Below are positions 34,627 through 44,564 of a stretch of 64,000 bases of DNA, in pieces (the first letter of the stretch is position 1; each line of letters begins with the position of its first letter). The position numbers and the translations under genes were made by a program. This DNA is from Ehretia macrophylla (lineage: Eukaryota; Streptophyta; Magnoliopsida; Boraginales; Ehretiaceae). The notes under the pieces were generated by a model that had not been told where the DNA came from, searched no databases, and was given only the letters and a program-made list of their open reading frames with translations. The stretch spans positions 7,142,501 to 7,206,500 of the forward strand of contig CM075770.1 of the NCBI GenBank assembly GCA_037974665.1, written 5' to 3'.

Positions 34627-35187
34627 GTTTTAATATTTTTTTTGCCCGGTTTAGCTTTGCCAAGATCCTGTATCCATCACAATTCTTTTTTCGAGTCCCA
34701 CAACATCTTATACAAGACAACTTCGCTTCGCAGAGAGGATGGGCCCGCAAGCCGAGGGCTTGGGGCTTTTGACCTGGTGTCCATCGCTCTGATGCCCATA
34801 ACTATTGATCCGTAAGGTGTTCTGCGGCGCACAGTATACTGTTGGAAAACTCTCTTGGAGCTCTACAATGGGGGCATAATGCCTGCTCGGTTGCGCTTGT
34901 TTTTGGATCCCAAAATCAAATGTTTTCATCAATTTTGGGCCACTTTAATTGTTTTTGCGTTGTTATTTCATCCTGAATTGTTTGTCGTGAGCCGTGAAAA
35001 GGATGACAACCTAACTTGCGAGACATTAGAGCACCCTACAGCATGTCGATATCACGTCTTGCGGGGATGCTGCGTTGTTAAAGTAGATGGGTGGTAGATA
35101 AGCCCATGTGGCCTTTCGAATAGGCCATCTCTCTGGGCTGCGACTGTGAACCATCAACATATAAGGGCTTTGCGCTATCAACATGAC

Positions 35188-35306
35188 GGGTGCGATCATA
35201 CTAGCACTAATGCCCCGGATCCCATTAGAACTCTGAAACTAAGCGTGCTTGGGCAAGAGTAGTACTAGGATAGGTGACACCCTAGGAAGTCCTCGTGTTC
35301 CACCCC
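35188..35306 (+). rRNA. 5S rRNA gene copy 22 (type II)
   Basis: Type II with GAAACTAAGCG and GGATAGGTGACACCC. It lies outside the regular four-unit order, just before it begins. Confidence 0.89.
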
Positions 35307-35865
35307 CGTTTAATTCTTTTTTTGCCCCGTTTAGCCTTGCCATGATGCCTTATCCATCACATTTCTATTATTGAGTCCCACAGCATCTTGGGCAAGATAA
35401 CTTCACTTCGCGGAGAGGTTGGGCCCGTAAACCAAGGGCATGGGGCTTATGATCTAGTGTCCATCGCTCCGGTGCCCATTACTTTTGATCCATAAGGAGT
35501 TATGCGGCGCAAAGAATACCGTTGGAATGATCTCCGGGAGCTCTACGATGGAGGCAGTAAGCCTGCTCGGCTGTGTCTATTTTCGGAGCCCAAAATTGAA
35601 TGTTTTCATCAGTTTTGGTCCACTTTTCTTCTTTTTGAGCTTTTTTTCATCCCAAATCGTTCGTTGTTAGCTACAAAAAGGACGACAACCGAATTCATGG
35701 ATATTCGAGGGTCCTACAATGTGTAAAAATCATGTCTTGCACGGATGCTGCGTTGTTGAAGTAGATGGGTTATTGATAAACCCATTGGGCCTTTCTAATG
35801 GGCCGTCTCTCTGGACTGGGACTGTGAACCATCAACACATAAGGGCTTTGCGCCATCAACATGAC

Positions 35866-35985
35866 GCGTGCGATCATACCAGCTCTAATGCACCGGATTT
35901 CATTCAGAACTCCAAAGTTAACCGTGCTTGGGCGAGAATAGCACTAGGATAGGTGACCCTTTGGGAAGTCCTCGTGTTGCACCCC
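35866..35985 (+). rRNA. 5S rRNA gene copy 23 (type IV)
   Basis: 120 bases. Carries AGCTCTAATGC, the extra base in ATTCAGAAC, and TAGCACTAGG, all shared with 38335 and 40828. Starts GCGTGCG. Confidence 0.9.
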
Positions 35986-36535
35986 CTATTAATTTTTTTT
36001 TTGCCCCATTTAGCCGTGCCAAGATGCTTTATCCATCCCATTTCTATTATCGAGTCCCACGACATCTTAGGCAAGACAATTTTGCTTCACGGAGAGGATG
36101 GGCTCGCAAACCGAGGGCCTGGGGCATGTGACCTGTTGTCCGTCGCTCTGATGCCCATAACTTTTGAACAGTAAGGAGTTATTTGGTGCACATCATACCG
36201 CTGGAAACCTCTACAATGGACGCAGCATGCCTGCTCGGCTGCGCCTATTTTTGGATCCCAAAATCGAACGTTTTCATCAATTTTGGGACACTTGAATTCT
36301 TTTTGCGCTGTTGTTTCATCCCATATCGTTTGTCGTGAGCCACGAAAGGGACAAAAACCTAACTCACGGGACATTAAAGTGCCCTACAATGCGTTGATAT
36401 CACGTCTTGCGAGGATGTTGCGTTATTGAAGCATATGGGTTGTCGATAAGCCCATTGGGCCTTTCAAATGGGCCGTCTCTCTGGGATGGGACTGTGAACC
36501 GTCAACACATGAGGGCTTTGCGCCATCAACATGAC

Positions 36536-36654
36536 GAGTGCGATCATACCAGCACTAATGCACCGGATTCCTTCAGAACTCCGAAGTTAACCGTGCTTGG
36601 GCGAGAGTAGTACTATGATGGGTGACCCATTAGGAAGTCCTCATGTTGCACCCC
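36536..36654 (+). rRNA. 5S rRNA gene copy 24 (type I, A of block 1)
   Basis: Starts GAGTGCG and has TACTATGATGG, both shared with the copy at 39003. Followed by the shortened spacer, so the next gene is only 465 bases away. Confidence 0.9.
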
Positions 36655-37000
36655 ATTTTAAATTTTTTTTTGGCTCGTTTAGCCTTGCCAAGATGATTTA
36701 TCCATCACATTTCTATTATCGAGTCCCACGGGATCTTGGGCAAGACGACATCGCTTTGCAAAGAGGCTGGGCTCACAAATTGAGGGCCTGGGGCTTGTGA
36801 CCTAGTGTCCGTCGCTCCGATGCCTATAACTTTTGATCTGTAAAGAGTTATGTAGCGCACAACATCATGTCTTGTGAGGATGCTACTTTGTTAAGGCATA
36901 TTGGTTGTCGATAAGCCCATTGGGCCTTTCGAAAGGGCCGTCTGTCTAGGCTATAACTGTGAACCGTCAACACATAAGGGCTTTGCGCCCTCAACATTAC

Positions 37001-37118
37001 GGGTGCAATTGTACTAGTACTAATTCCCCGGATCCATCAGAACTCCGACGCTAAGCGTGCTTGGGCGAAAGTAGTACTAGGATGGGTGATACCCTGGGAA
37101 GTCCACGTGTTCTACCCC
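37001..37118 (+). rRNA. 5S rRNA gene copy 25 (type II, B of block 1)
   Basis: Shares GCAATT, CTAG at the start and GTCCACGTGTT at the 3' end with the copy at 39468. One base shorter in GGATCCATC. Confidence 0.89.
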
Positions 37119-37679
37119 CATTTAATTTTTTTTTGCCCCCGTTTAGCCTTGCCAAGATGTTTTATCCTTCACATTTCTATTATCAGGTCCCACGGCATCT
37201 TAGGCAAGACAATTTCGCTTCGCAGAGAGGCTGGGCCAGTAAACCGAGGGCGTGGGGCTTGTGACCTGATGTCCGTCGTTCCGATGCCCATAACTTTTGA
37301 TCCGTAAGGAGTTATGTAGCGCACATCATACAGTTCGAAAGGTCTCCGGGAGCTCTACGATTGGGGCAGCAAGCCCGATCGGCTGTGCCTATTTTCGGAG
37401 CCCAAAAATGAACATTTTCATTAATTTTGGTCAACTTTTCTTATTTTTGTGCAGTTTTTTCATCCCGGATCGTACGATGTGAGCTACGAAAAGGAGGACA
37501 ACCTAACTCACGGGATATGAGAGGGTCCTACTGTGTGTCGATATCATGTCCAGTGAGGATGCTGCATTGTTGAAGCAAATGGGTAGCCGATAAGCCCATT
37601 GGGCTTTTTGAATGGGACGTCTCTCTGGGCTGGGACTGTGAACCGCCAACACATATGGGCTTTGCGTCATCAACATGAC

Positions 37680-37797
37680 GGGTGCAATCATACCAGCACT
37701 AATGCACCGGATTCCATTAGAACTCCGAAGTTAAGCGTGCTTGGGCGAGAGTAGTCCTAGGATGGGTGACCCCTGGGAAGTCCTCGTGTTACACCCC
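37680..37797 (+). rRNA. 5S rRNA gene copy 26 (type III, C of block 1)
   Basis: A-box is consensus (AAGTTAAGCGTGCTTGGGC). Close to the plant consensus except GTAGTCCTAGG and a one-base shorter C-box (GACCCCTGGG). Confidence 0.91.
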
Positions 37798-38334
37798 TTT
37801 TTATATTTTTTTGGCCCCGTTGAGCCTTGCCAAGATGCTTTATCCATCATATTTTTATTATCGAGTCCCATGGCATCTTGAGCAAGACAACTTCGCTTCG
37901 TGGAGAGGCTGGGCTAACAAACCGAGGGCATGGGGCTTGTGACCTGGTCTCTGTCTATCCGGTGACCATAACTTTTGATCAGTAAGGAGTTATGCGATGC
38001 ACAACATACCGTTGGAAAGCTCTCCGGGAGCTCTACAATGGAGGCAGTAAGCCTGCTCGGCTGTGCCTATTTTCGGGCTCCAAAAATTGAACATTTTCAT
38101 CAGTTTTGGTCTACTTTTCTTCTTTTTGAGCATTTTTTTCATCCCGAATCGTTCGTCATGAGTTGCAAAAAGGACGACAACCTAATTTGTCGTCAAAATC
38201 ACGTCTTTCGTGGATGCTGCATTGTTGAAGTGGATGGGTTATCGATAAACCCATTGGGCCTTTCTAATGGGTCGTCTCTTTGGACTGGGACTGTGAACCG
38301 TCAACACATAAGAGCTTTGCGCCATCAACATGAC

Positions 38335-38454
38335 GAGTGCGATCATACCAGCTCTAATGCACCAGATTCTATTCAGAACTCTGAAGTTAACCGTGCTTGG
38401 GTGAGAGTAGCACTAGGATGGGTTACCCCTTGGGAAGTCCTCGTGTTGCACCCC
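38335..38454 (+). rRNA. 5S rRNA gene copy 27 (type IV, D of block 1)
   Basis: AGCTCTAATGC, ATTCAGAAC and TAGCACTAGG identify type IV. Starts GAGTGCG. C-box changed to GGGTTACCCC. Confidence 0.9.
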
Positions 38455-39002
38455 CTATTAATTTTTTTTTGTCCCGTTTAGCCGTGCCAAGATGCTTTAT
38501 CCATCACATTTCTATTATCGAGTCCCACGGTATCTTGGGCAAGACAACTTCGTTTCACGGAGAGGATGGGCCTGCAAACCGAGGGTCCGGGCATGTGACC
38601 TGTTGTCCGTCACTCCAATACCCATAACTTTTGATCCATAAGGAGTTATTTGGCGCACATCATACCGTTGGAAACCTCTACGATGGGGGCAGCATGCCTG
38701 CTAGGCTGCGACTATTTTTGGATCCCAAAATTGAACGTTTTTATCAATTTTGGGACACTTGAATTCTTTTTGAGATGTTGTTTCATCCCGGATCGTTTGT
38801 CATGAGCCACAAAAAGGATGAAAACCTAACTCGCGGGACATTAGAGCGCCCTACAACTCGTTGATATCACATTTTGCGATGATGCTGCATTGTTGAAGCA
38901 TATGGGTTGTCGATAAGCCCATTAGGCATTTCGAATGGGTCGTCTCTCTGGGCTGGGACTGTGAACCATCAACACATAAGGGCTTTATGCCATCAACATG
39001 AC

Positions 39003-39121
39003 GAGTGCAATCAGACCAGCACTAATGCACTGGATTCCATCAGAACTCCAAAGTTAACCGTGCTTCGGTGAGAGTAGTACTATGATGGCTGACCCAATGG
39101 GAAGTCCTCATGTTGCACCCC
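39003..39121 (+). rRNA. 5S rRNA gene copy 28 (type I, A of block 2)
   Basis: GAGTGC start and TACTATGATGG pair it with 36536. Further changes are GGCTGACCCAATGGG and CTTCGGTGAG. Again followed by the shortened 465-base interval. Confidence 0.89.
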
Positions 39122-39467
39122 CTTTAAAAATTTTTTTTGGCTCGTTTAGCCTTGCCAAGATGATTTATCCATCACATTTCTATTATCGAGTCCCACGGGA
39201 TCTTGGGCAAGACGACATCGCTTCGCAGAGAGGCTGGGCTCACAAACTGAGGGCCTGGGGCTTGTGACCTGGTGTCCGTCGCTCCGATGCCTATAACTTT
39301 TGATCTGTAAAGAGTTATGTGGCGCATAGTATCATGTCTTGCGAAGATGCTACGTTGTTGAAGCAGATGGGTTGTCGATAAGCCCATTGGGCCTTTCGAA
39401 TGGGCTGTCGCTCTGGGCTGGGACTGTGAACCGTCAACACATAAGGGCTTTGCGCCCTCAACATTAT

Positions 39468-39586
39468 GAGTGCAATTATACTAGCATTAATGCCCCGGAT
39501 CCCATCAGAACTCTGAAGCTAAGCGTGCTTGGGCGAGAGTAGTACTAGGATGGGTAATCCCCTGAGAAGTCCACGTGTTCCACCCC
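39468..39586 (+). rRNA. 5S rRNA gene copy 29 (type II, B of block 2)
   Basis: GTCCACGTGTT and GCAATTATACTAG pair it with 37001. C-box reads GGGTAATCCCC. Confidence 0.9.
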
Positions 39587-40116
39587 CGTTTAATTTTTTT
39601 TTTGCCCCGTTTAGCCTTGCCAAGATGTTTTATCCTTCACATTTCTATTATCGAATCCCACGGCATCTTGGGCAAGACAACTTCCATTCGCGAAGAGGTT
39701 GGGCCCGCAAACCGAGGGCGTGGCTTGTGACCTCGTGTCCGTCGCTCCGATGCCTATAATTTTTGATCCGTAAGGAGTTATGCGGTGCACAGCATACCAT
39801 TGGAAATCTCTCCAGGAGCTCTACAATAGGGGCAGCAAGCTTGCTCGGCTGCGCCTATCTTCGGAGCCCAAAATTGAACATTTTCATTAATTTTGGTCAA
39901 CTTTTCTTCTTTTTGTGCATTTTTTTCATCTCAGATTGTTCATTGTGTGCTGTGAAAAGGACGACAACCTAACTCGCGGGATATTAGAGGGTCCTACAAT
40001 GCTTCGATATCACGTCTTGCGAGGATGCTGCATTGTTGAAGCATATGGGTTTTCGATAAGTGCATTGGGCCTTTCGAATGGGTCGTCTCTCTAGGCTCTG
40101 ACTGTGAACCGTCAAC

Positions 40117-40145
40117 ACATATGGGCTTTGCCCCATTAGCATGAC
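40117..40145 (+). promoter_or_regulatory. 5S upstream element (-29 to -1)
   Basis: Plant 5S genes commonly use an AT-rich element near -28 and a C at -1. Here ACATATGG lies at -29 to -22 and the gene is preceded by GAC. The corresponding sequence in most other units is ACATAAGG, at the same distance. Confidence 0.5.
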
Positions 40146-40264
40146 GGGTGCGATCATACCAGCACTAATGCACCGGATTCCATTAGAACTCCGAAGTTAA
40201 GCGTGCTAAGGCAAGAGTAGTACTAGGATGGGTGACCTCCTGGGAAGTCCTCGTGTTACACCCC
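40146..40264 (+). rRNA. 5S rRNA gene copy 30 (type III, C of block 2), best-kept C-box
   Basis: The only copy with the plant consensus GGATGGGTGACCTCCTGGG, covering the C-box, together with a nearly normal 5' half (GCACCGGATTCCATTAGAAC). The A-box start AAGCGTGCT is kept but the following bases are AAGGCAAGAG instead of TGGGCGAGAG. If any copy here is transcribed this is a candidate, yet that change makes it doubtful. Confidence 0.92.
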
Positions 40265-40265
40265 C

Positions 40266-40285
40266 TTTTTATATATATATTTTTG
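40266..40285 (+). terminator. Pol III-type T tract after 5S copy 30
   Basis: A T5 run directly follows the CCCCC end of the gene and a second T run follows an AT repeat about 10 bases later. T runs terminate RNA polymerase III. Most copies in the array keep a run of 4 to 11 T within about 20 bases of the gene. Confidence 0.6.
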
Positions 40286-40827
40286 GCCCCGTTTAGCCTT
40301 GCCAAGATGCTTTATCCATCACATTTTTATTATCGAGCCCCACGGCATCTTGGGCAAGACAACTTTGCTTCGCGGAGAGGCTGGGCCTACAAACTGAGGG
40401 CGTGGGGCTTATGACTTAGTATCCGTCGCTCCGGTGCCTATTACTTTTGATTCGTAAGGAGTTATGCTGTGGACAGCATACTGTTGGAAAGCTCTCCGGG
40501 ACCTCTACGATGGGGGCAGTAAGCCTGCTCGGCTGTGCCGGGTTTCGGAGCGCAAAATTTAACATTTTCATCAGTTTCTGTCGACTTTTCTTCTTTTTGA
40601 GCTTTTTTTTCATCCCAGATCATTTGTCGTCAGCTGCGAAAAGGATGACAACCTAATTCACGGGATATTCGAGGGTCCTACAACGAGTCAAAATCATGTC
40701 TTGTGCAGATGCTGCGTGTTGAAGTAGATTGGTTATCGATAAACCCATTAGGCCTTCTAATGGTTCGTGTCTCTAGATTGGGACTGTGAACCATCAACAC
40801 GTAAAGGCTTTGCGCCATCAACATGAC

Positions 40828-40947
40828 GGGTGCGATCATACCAGCTCTAATGGACTGGATTCCATTCAGAACTCCGAAGTTAACCGTGCTTGGGCGAGAG
40901 TAGCACTAGGATGGGTGACCCCTTGGGAAGTCCTCGTGTTGCACCTC
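40828..40947 (+). rRNA. 5S rRNA gene copy 31 (type IV, D of block 2)
   Basis: Type IV marks present (AGCTCTAATGG, ATTCAGAAC, TAGCACTAGG). 3' end GCACCTC followed by a T run of more than ten. Confidence 0.9.
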
Positions 40948-41494
40948 TTTTTTTTTTTTTTGCCACGTTTAGCCGTGGCGAGATGCTTTATCCATCACAT
41001 TTCTATTATCGAGTCCCACGGCATCTTGGGCAAGACAACTTCGCTTCACGGAGAGGATGGGCTCGTAAACCTAGGGCCTGGGGCATGTGACCTGTTGTTC
41101 GTCGCTCCGATGCCCATAACTTTTGATCCATAATGAGTTATTTGGCGCACATCATACCATTAGAAACCTCTACGGTGGGGGCAGCATGCCAGCTCGGCTG
41201 CGCCTATTTTTGGATCCCAAAATCGAACATTTTCATCCGTTTTGGTCCACTTTAATTCTTTTTGAGTTGTTATTTCATCCCATATCATTTGTCGTGAGCC
41301 GTGGAAAGGACAAAAACCTAACTCGCAGGACATTAGAGCGCCCTACAATACTATGATATCACATCTTGCATGGATGCTGCGTTGTTGAAGCATATGGGTT
41401 ATCGATAAGCCCATTGGGCCTTCCGAATAGGCCGTCTCTCTGGGTTAGGACTGTGAACTGTCAACATATAAGGGCTTTGCACCATCAACATGAC

Positions 41495-41610
41495 GGGTGC
41501 AATCATACAAGCACTAATGCATCGGATTCCATCAGAACTCCGAAGTTAACCGTGCTTGGGCGAGAGTAGTACTAGGATGGGTGACCCTTTGGGAAGTCAT
41601 CATGTTGCAC
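41495..41610 (+). pseudogene. 5S rRNA gene copy 32 (type I), interrupted at its 3' end
   Basis: Clean type I sequence until CATGTTGCAC, where a gypsy LTR begins (TGTGAGGCCC). The last few bases of the gene and the T tract are absent. It marks the right end of the array in this window. Confidence 0.92.
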
Positions 41611-44564
41611 TGTGAGGCCCAACCTCGATTTGCGTGCGATACCTCGTTTCATGTGCCCTAGCTTAGATTTGCGTGCTTTGACCTAGGTTTAAGAGTCGTG
41701 TCTCGTTTTATGTGCCTTGCATAGAATTACATGCATTCATTTAGGGTTGCGTGCATTTGCTTGGGAAACGTGCATTTCTCTCGTAGTTCGTGCCTTACCT
41801 TGTAGTGTGTGCCCTAAACCTAGAAAAGCATGCCCGCACACTACTCAAGAAAACATCTTACACGAATTACTAGATCATTAATTAATCCTACAAACTCCAC
41901 TAACTAATATTAAAATGCTAATTCAACTCACTAGAAGACGAAATTGCACCAAAAGCTAAGCATTCTTTATTCTTTATTCCTTATTCTTTTGCACATCCTA
42001 AACACACAATATTATATTGCTCAACCAAGACAAAAATTGAGAATCTTGCACAAGCTTGGCTGACCACATGGAGCATTTGAACAAGCATTGCAATTTCAAA
42101 ATTATACCTAGACATTCTATGACAAGCTCATGACACAAAGCATAAAAAAAAAAAAAATGACTCAAAACTCTACCCAAAGCTCCACCATCTCGGCCCACTC
42201 AATCACCCATGCTAGAAAATTCAAACATGCTCTTGAAGACACAAAAATCAGAATTTTACAAGCTCAAGGCCGACCAAATGCTCAAGCCTTTCATTTTATT
42301 CTCTCATTCTCTCTTTCTCTCATTCACTCTCTCATTTCCTCTTTCTTTCTCTCGGCCTTAGCTGCAATTCAACACTCCATAGCTAAAGCTCATCATCCTA
42401 TGATTCATCAAGGCATTCAAGCCACTAAGGAACTCGACCAAGCAAGCTAGAAGCCAAGAAGCATGAATGCAAGCTCATAGCACATTCATTCGGGCCTTAG
42501 GTATGTTGATAGCTTCTCTTTCATTTTCTTTTTGTTCTAGCCACTTGCACATACTAAGAACATGGTTACTAAGCTAGGAATTAGAGAATCTCAAGTTGTC
42601 TCTCGGCTAAGCAAGAAGAAAAGTCGATCTTGTGCTTCATCAAGAGTTTTGTGCATCATCATTGTTGTCTTGCTAAGGTGAGGGCTAAAACTCTCTTGAA
42701 AAGCTTTCAAAAACAACATACATGCCTTTAAATGTCTATTTTTACCTCTGTACTTGTGATATATGTGTGTACATGAGCTTTTGTAAACATGCATGGCAAG
42801 ATATTTGGCTAGATTGTGAAGATAGGTGAAATCGCATAAATGGACAGTCTTCTGACTTGTTGGACCGAAGTGAATTTGACCAGGTAAATGATATTGAAAA
42901 TGCGTGAAATTTGGTAGGTGACCAGTTTTGCCAGTTCGGAGCATTTTTCAAAGAAATAGGCCAAAGCCAATTTGGACCCTAAAGTCTCCAAAATGGAAAA
43001 ACATCAAAAGGGGGCCAAATCTGAAAAATCTGGGAAGATGATGCAGGTTTTGGCAGATTCACTGTCCTTGTAGAACGAACCAGTTTTGACTTAGTAAATG
43101 ATGTCCAAAATTCATACCATTTGGTATGTTACTAGGTTTTTCCGTTCTGGACATTTTTGTCAGAAATAGACTAAGGCTAAATCGGATCCTAAAGTCCTCA
43201 AAAATGACAAGTATTGAATTGTATGCAAATCTGGACAATTTTGCGTAGTCTCATGGTTTTGGCTATAACTCTTGAACCCGAACTCCAAATGATGCGAGGT
43301 TTGTTTCTGGATTTAGTTGACTCCTTAAGATTTAATTTGAAATTTTGTTCACTTGAATTGGAGATTTTTTGCATGTCTCAATGATTGTGAGAAAACATAC
43401 CATCGCAGTGAGGTTTTCATCTAGTGATATGCTTTTTCTATTATTGAAACTTCTCTTGTTGTATTAAATGCTTGGGATTGTGGCACTTGGATGTTTTGTG
43501 GACTGTTTTGAATGCTTGAGGGTGTTTTAATTAATCGATGCATGGCTTGAGTTTAATTACGTGACAACTTGGGGTTTAATCGCACGGGTGAGCATGAATT
43601 GAAACCCTAATGACTAGGAAAACTCACTAAGTGTTGATCCTATGGATATTGTGTTTAATTATGTGATTAGTAGGCTGCCCGTAGTTTCCTTTATAGCCCT
43701 AAATGTGATTCCGATGATTACATATTGACAAGTAGACCTTTCTTGCACCCGGTACTAGGTAAACGTCGTTGCATGTTGTATGACCTTATTATTTGATTAC
43801 GTGAACTTTGAAATGAGTTATATGACTTAATTTACATGTGTTACATGGCTGCCCATTTAATATTCATATTACTCTCTGTGCTTTATGAGTGAAATTACGT
43901 GTCATCTCGTGCCTCGCGTGTTTACTTGTCAATGTGCAATCTTATGACTGCTCGGAGGCAGTCTACTTTGTTGTCCTGTTAATGTGATATAGTAAATGTC
44001 GTAAATGTGCATTGCATACAAGGTTGCAACCTTTCATTCTGGCGTGGTAGCGTTCACATACACCGGGCGGCATCGGGCTTGTCGGTGCAACCTTGACTAC
44101 CATTGTCCAATTCCCTCTCTCGCTTGGGGGCTAGACTTCCTCGGAGAGTTGGGTCGTAGGATTTTTGGATACATCTGGAGAACACCCATTTGGCATGATA
44201 AGTGGATGATTTGAAGTCGGCTGCAACAACTGATACTGGAAATGAACTGAGAGCAAAAGCTCACCGTATCCTTTTCACTATCTGTATAAGTACTCTCGCT
44301 TGGTTCCTAGAGGACCTCGGGGAGGAAAGACGGGTAATTGTGTTCTTTTACTCTTATATTATATTATGAACTTACTTATGATATATGTCATGCTTGCAAT
44401 AAGGGTTTTCATAAGTTGAACCGAAAAAAGAGTTTCAAAACTTATTTCTCGTTCCCCCTCGCTGAGTTCATAAGGACTCACCCTCTTTTATCATCTCAGG
44501 TGAAGAAGACCAGGAACAGGTACCCGAGGACAACGTGCCTATTGATGACTCCTTGGAATGATTG
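41611..44564 (+). mobile_element. gypsy LTR, plus orientation, U5 end missing
   Basis: Starts TGTGAGGCCCAACCTCG, the reverse complement of the outer edge of the LTR ending at 26906. It stays collinear with that LTR family (pyrimidine-rich tract 42295-42355, shared block near 44030-44220, CTCACCCTCTTTTATCATC near 44477). At about 44564 it stops, roughly 640 bases before the expected end, and mitochondrial-like DNA begins. It is the left LTR of a lost plus-strand element or a broken solo LTR. No internal coding part remains. Confidence 0.88.

Larger units (their letters stand above)
28683..41610 (+). repeat. 5S rDNA tandem array, right block (21 recognisable 5S copies)
   Basis: 5S starts at 28746, 29425, 30101, 30778, 31457, 32082, 32765, a partial copy at 33181, then 33827, 34508, 35188, 35866, 36536, 37001, 37680, 38335, 39003, 39468, 40146, 40828 and 41495. 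Two further types appear: type III (GAAGTTAAGCG, mostly GTTACACC, then TTTTTATAT after the gene) and type IV (AGCTCTAA, ATTCAGAAC with one extra base, TAGCACTAGG). From 35866 the order is IV-I-II-III-IV-I-II-III-IV-I. Equivalent copies are 2466-2493 bases apart. Confidence 0.95.

Noticed and set aside
7451-41569. About twenty similar 60-75 codon open frames recurring through the region, with products resembling MGESSTRMGDPLGSP
   Set aside because: They start inside the 5S gene at the A-box or C-box and run into the spacer. Their similarity comes from the tandem 5S units, not from protein selection; reading frames are often lost and amino-acid changes are as free as the DNA changes.
7295-41610. 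A CRISPR array or ordinary satellite, given regular spacing
   Set aside because: The repeated unit contains a 119-120 bp plant 5S rRNA gene and a spacer of about 560 bp that is itself conserved, so it is 5S rDNA.
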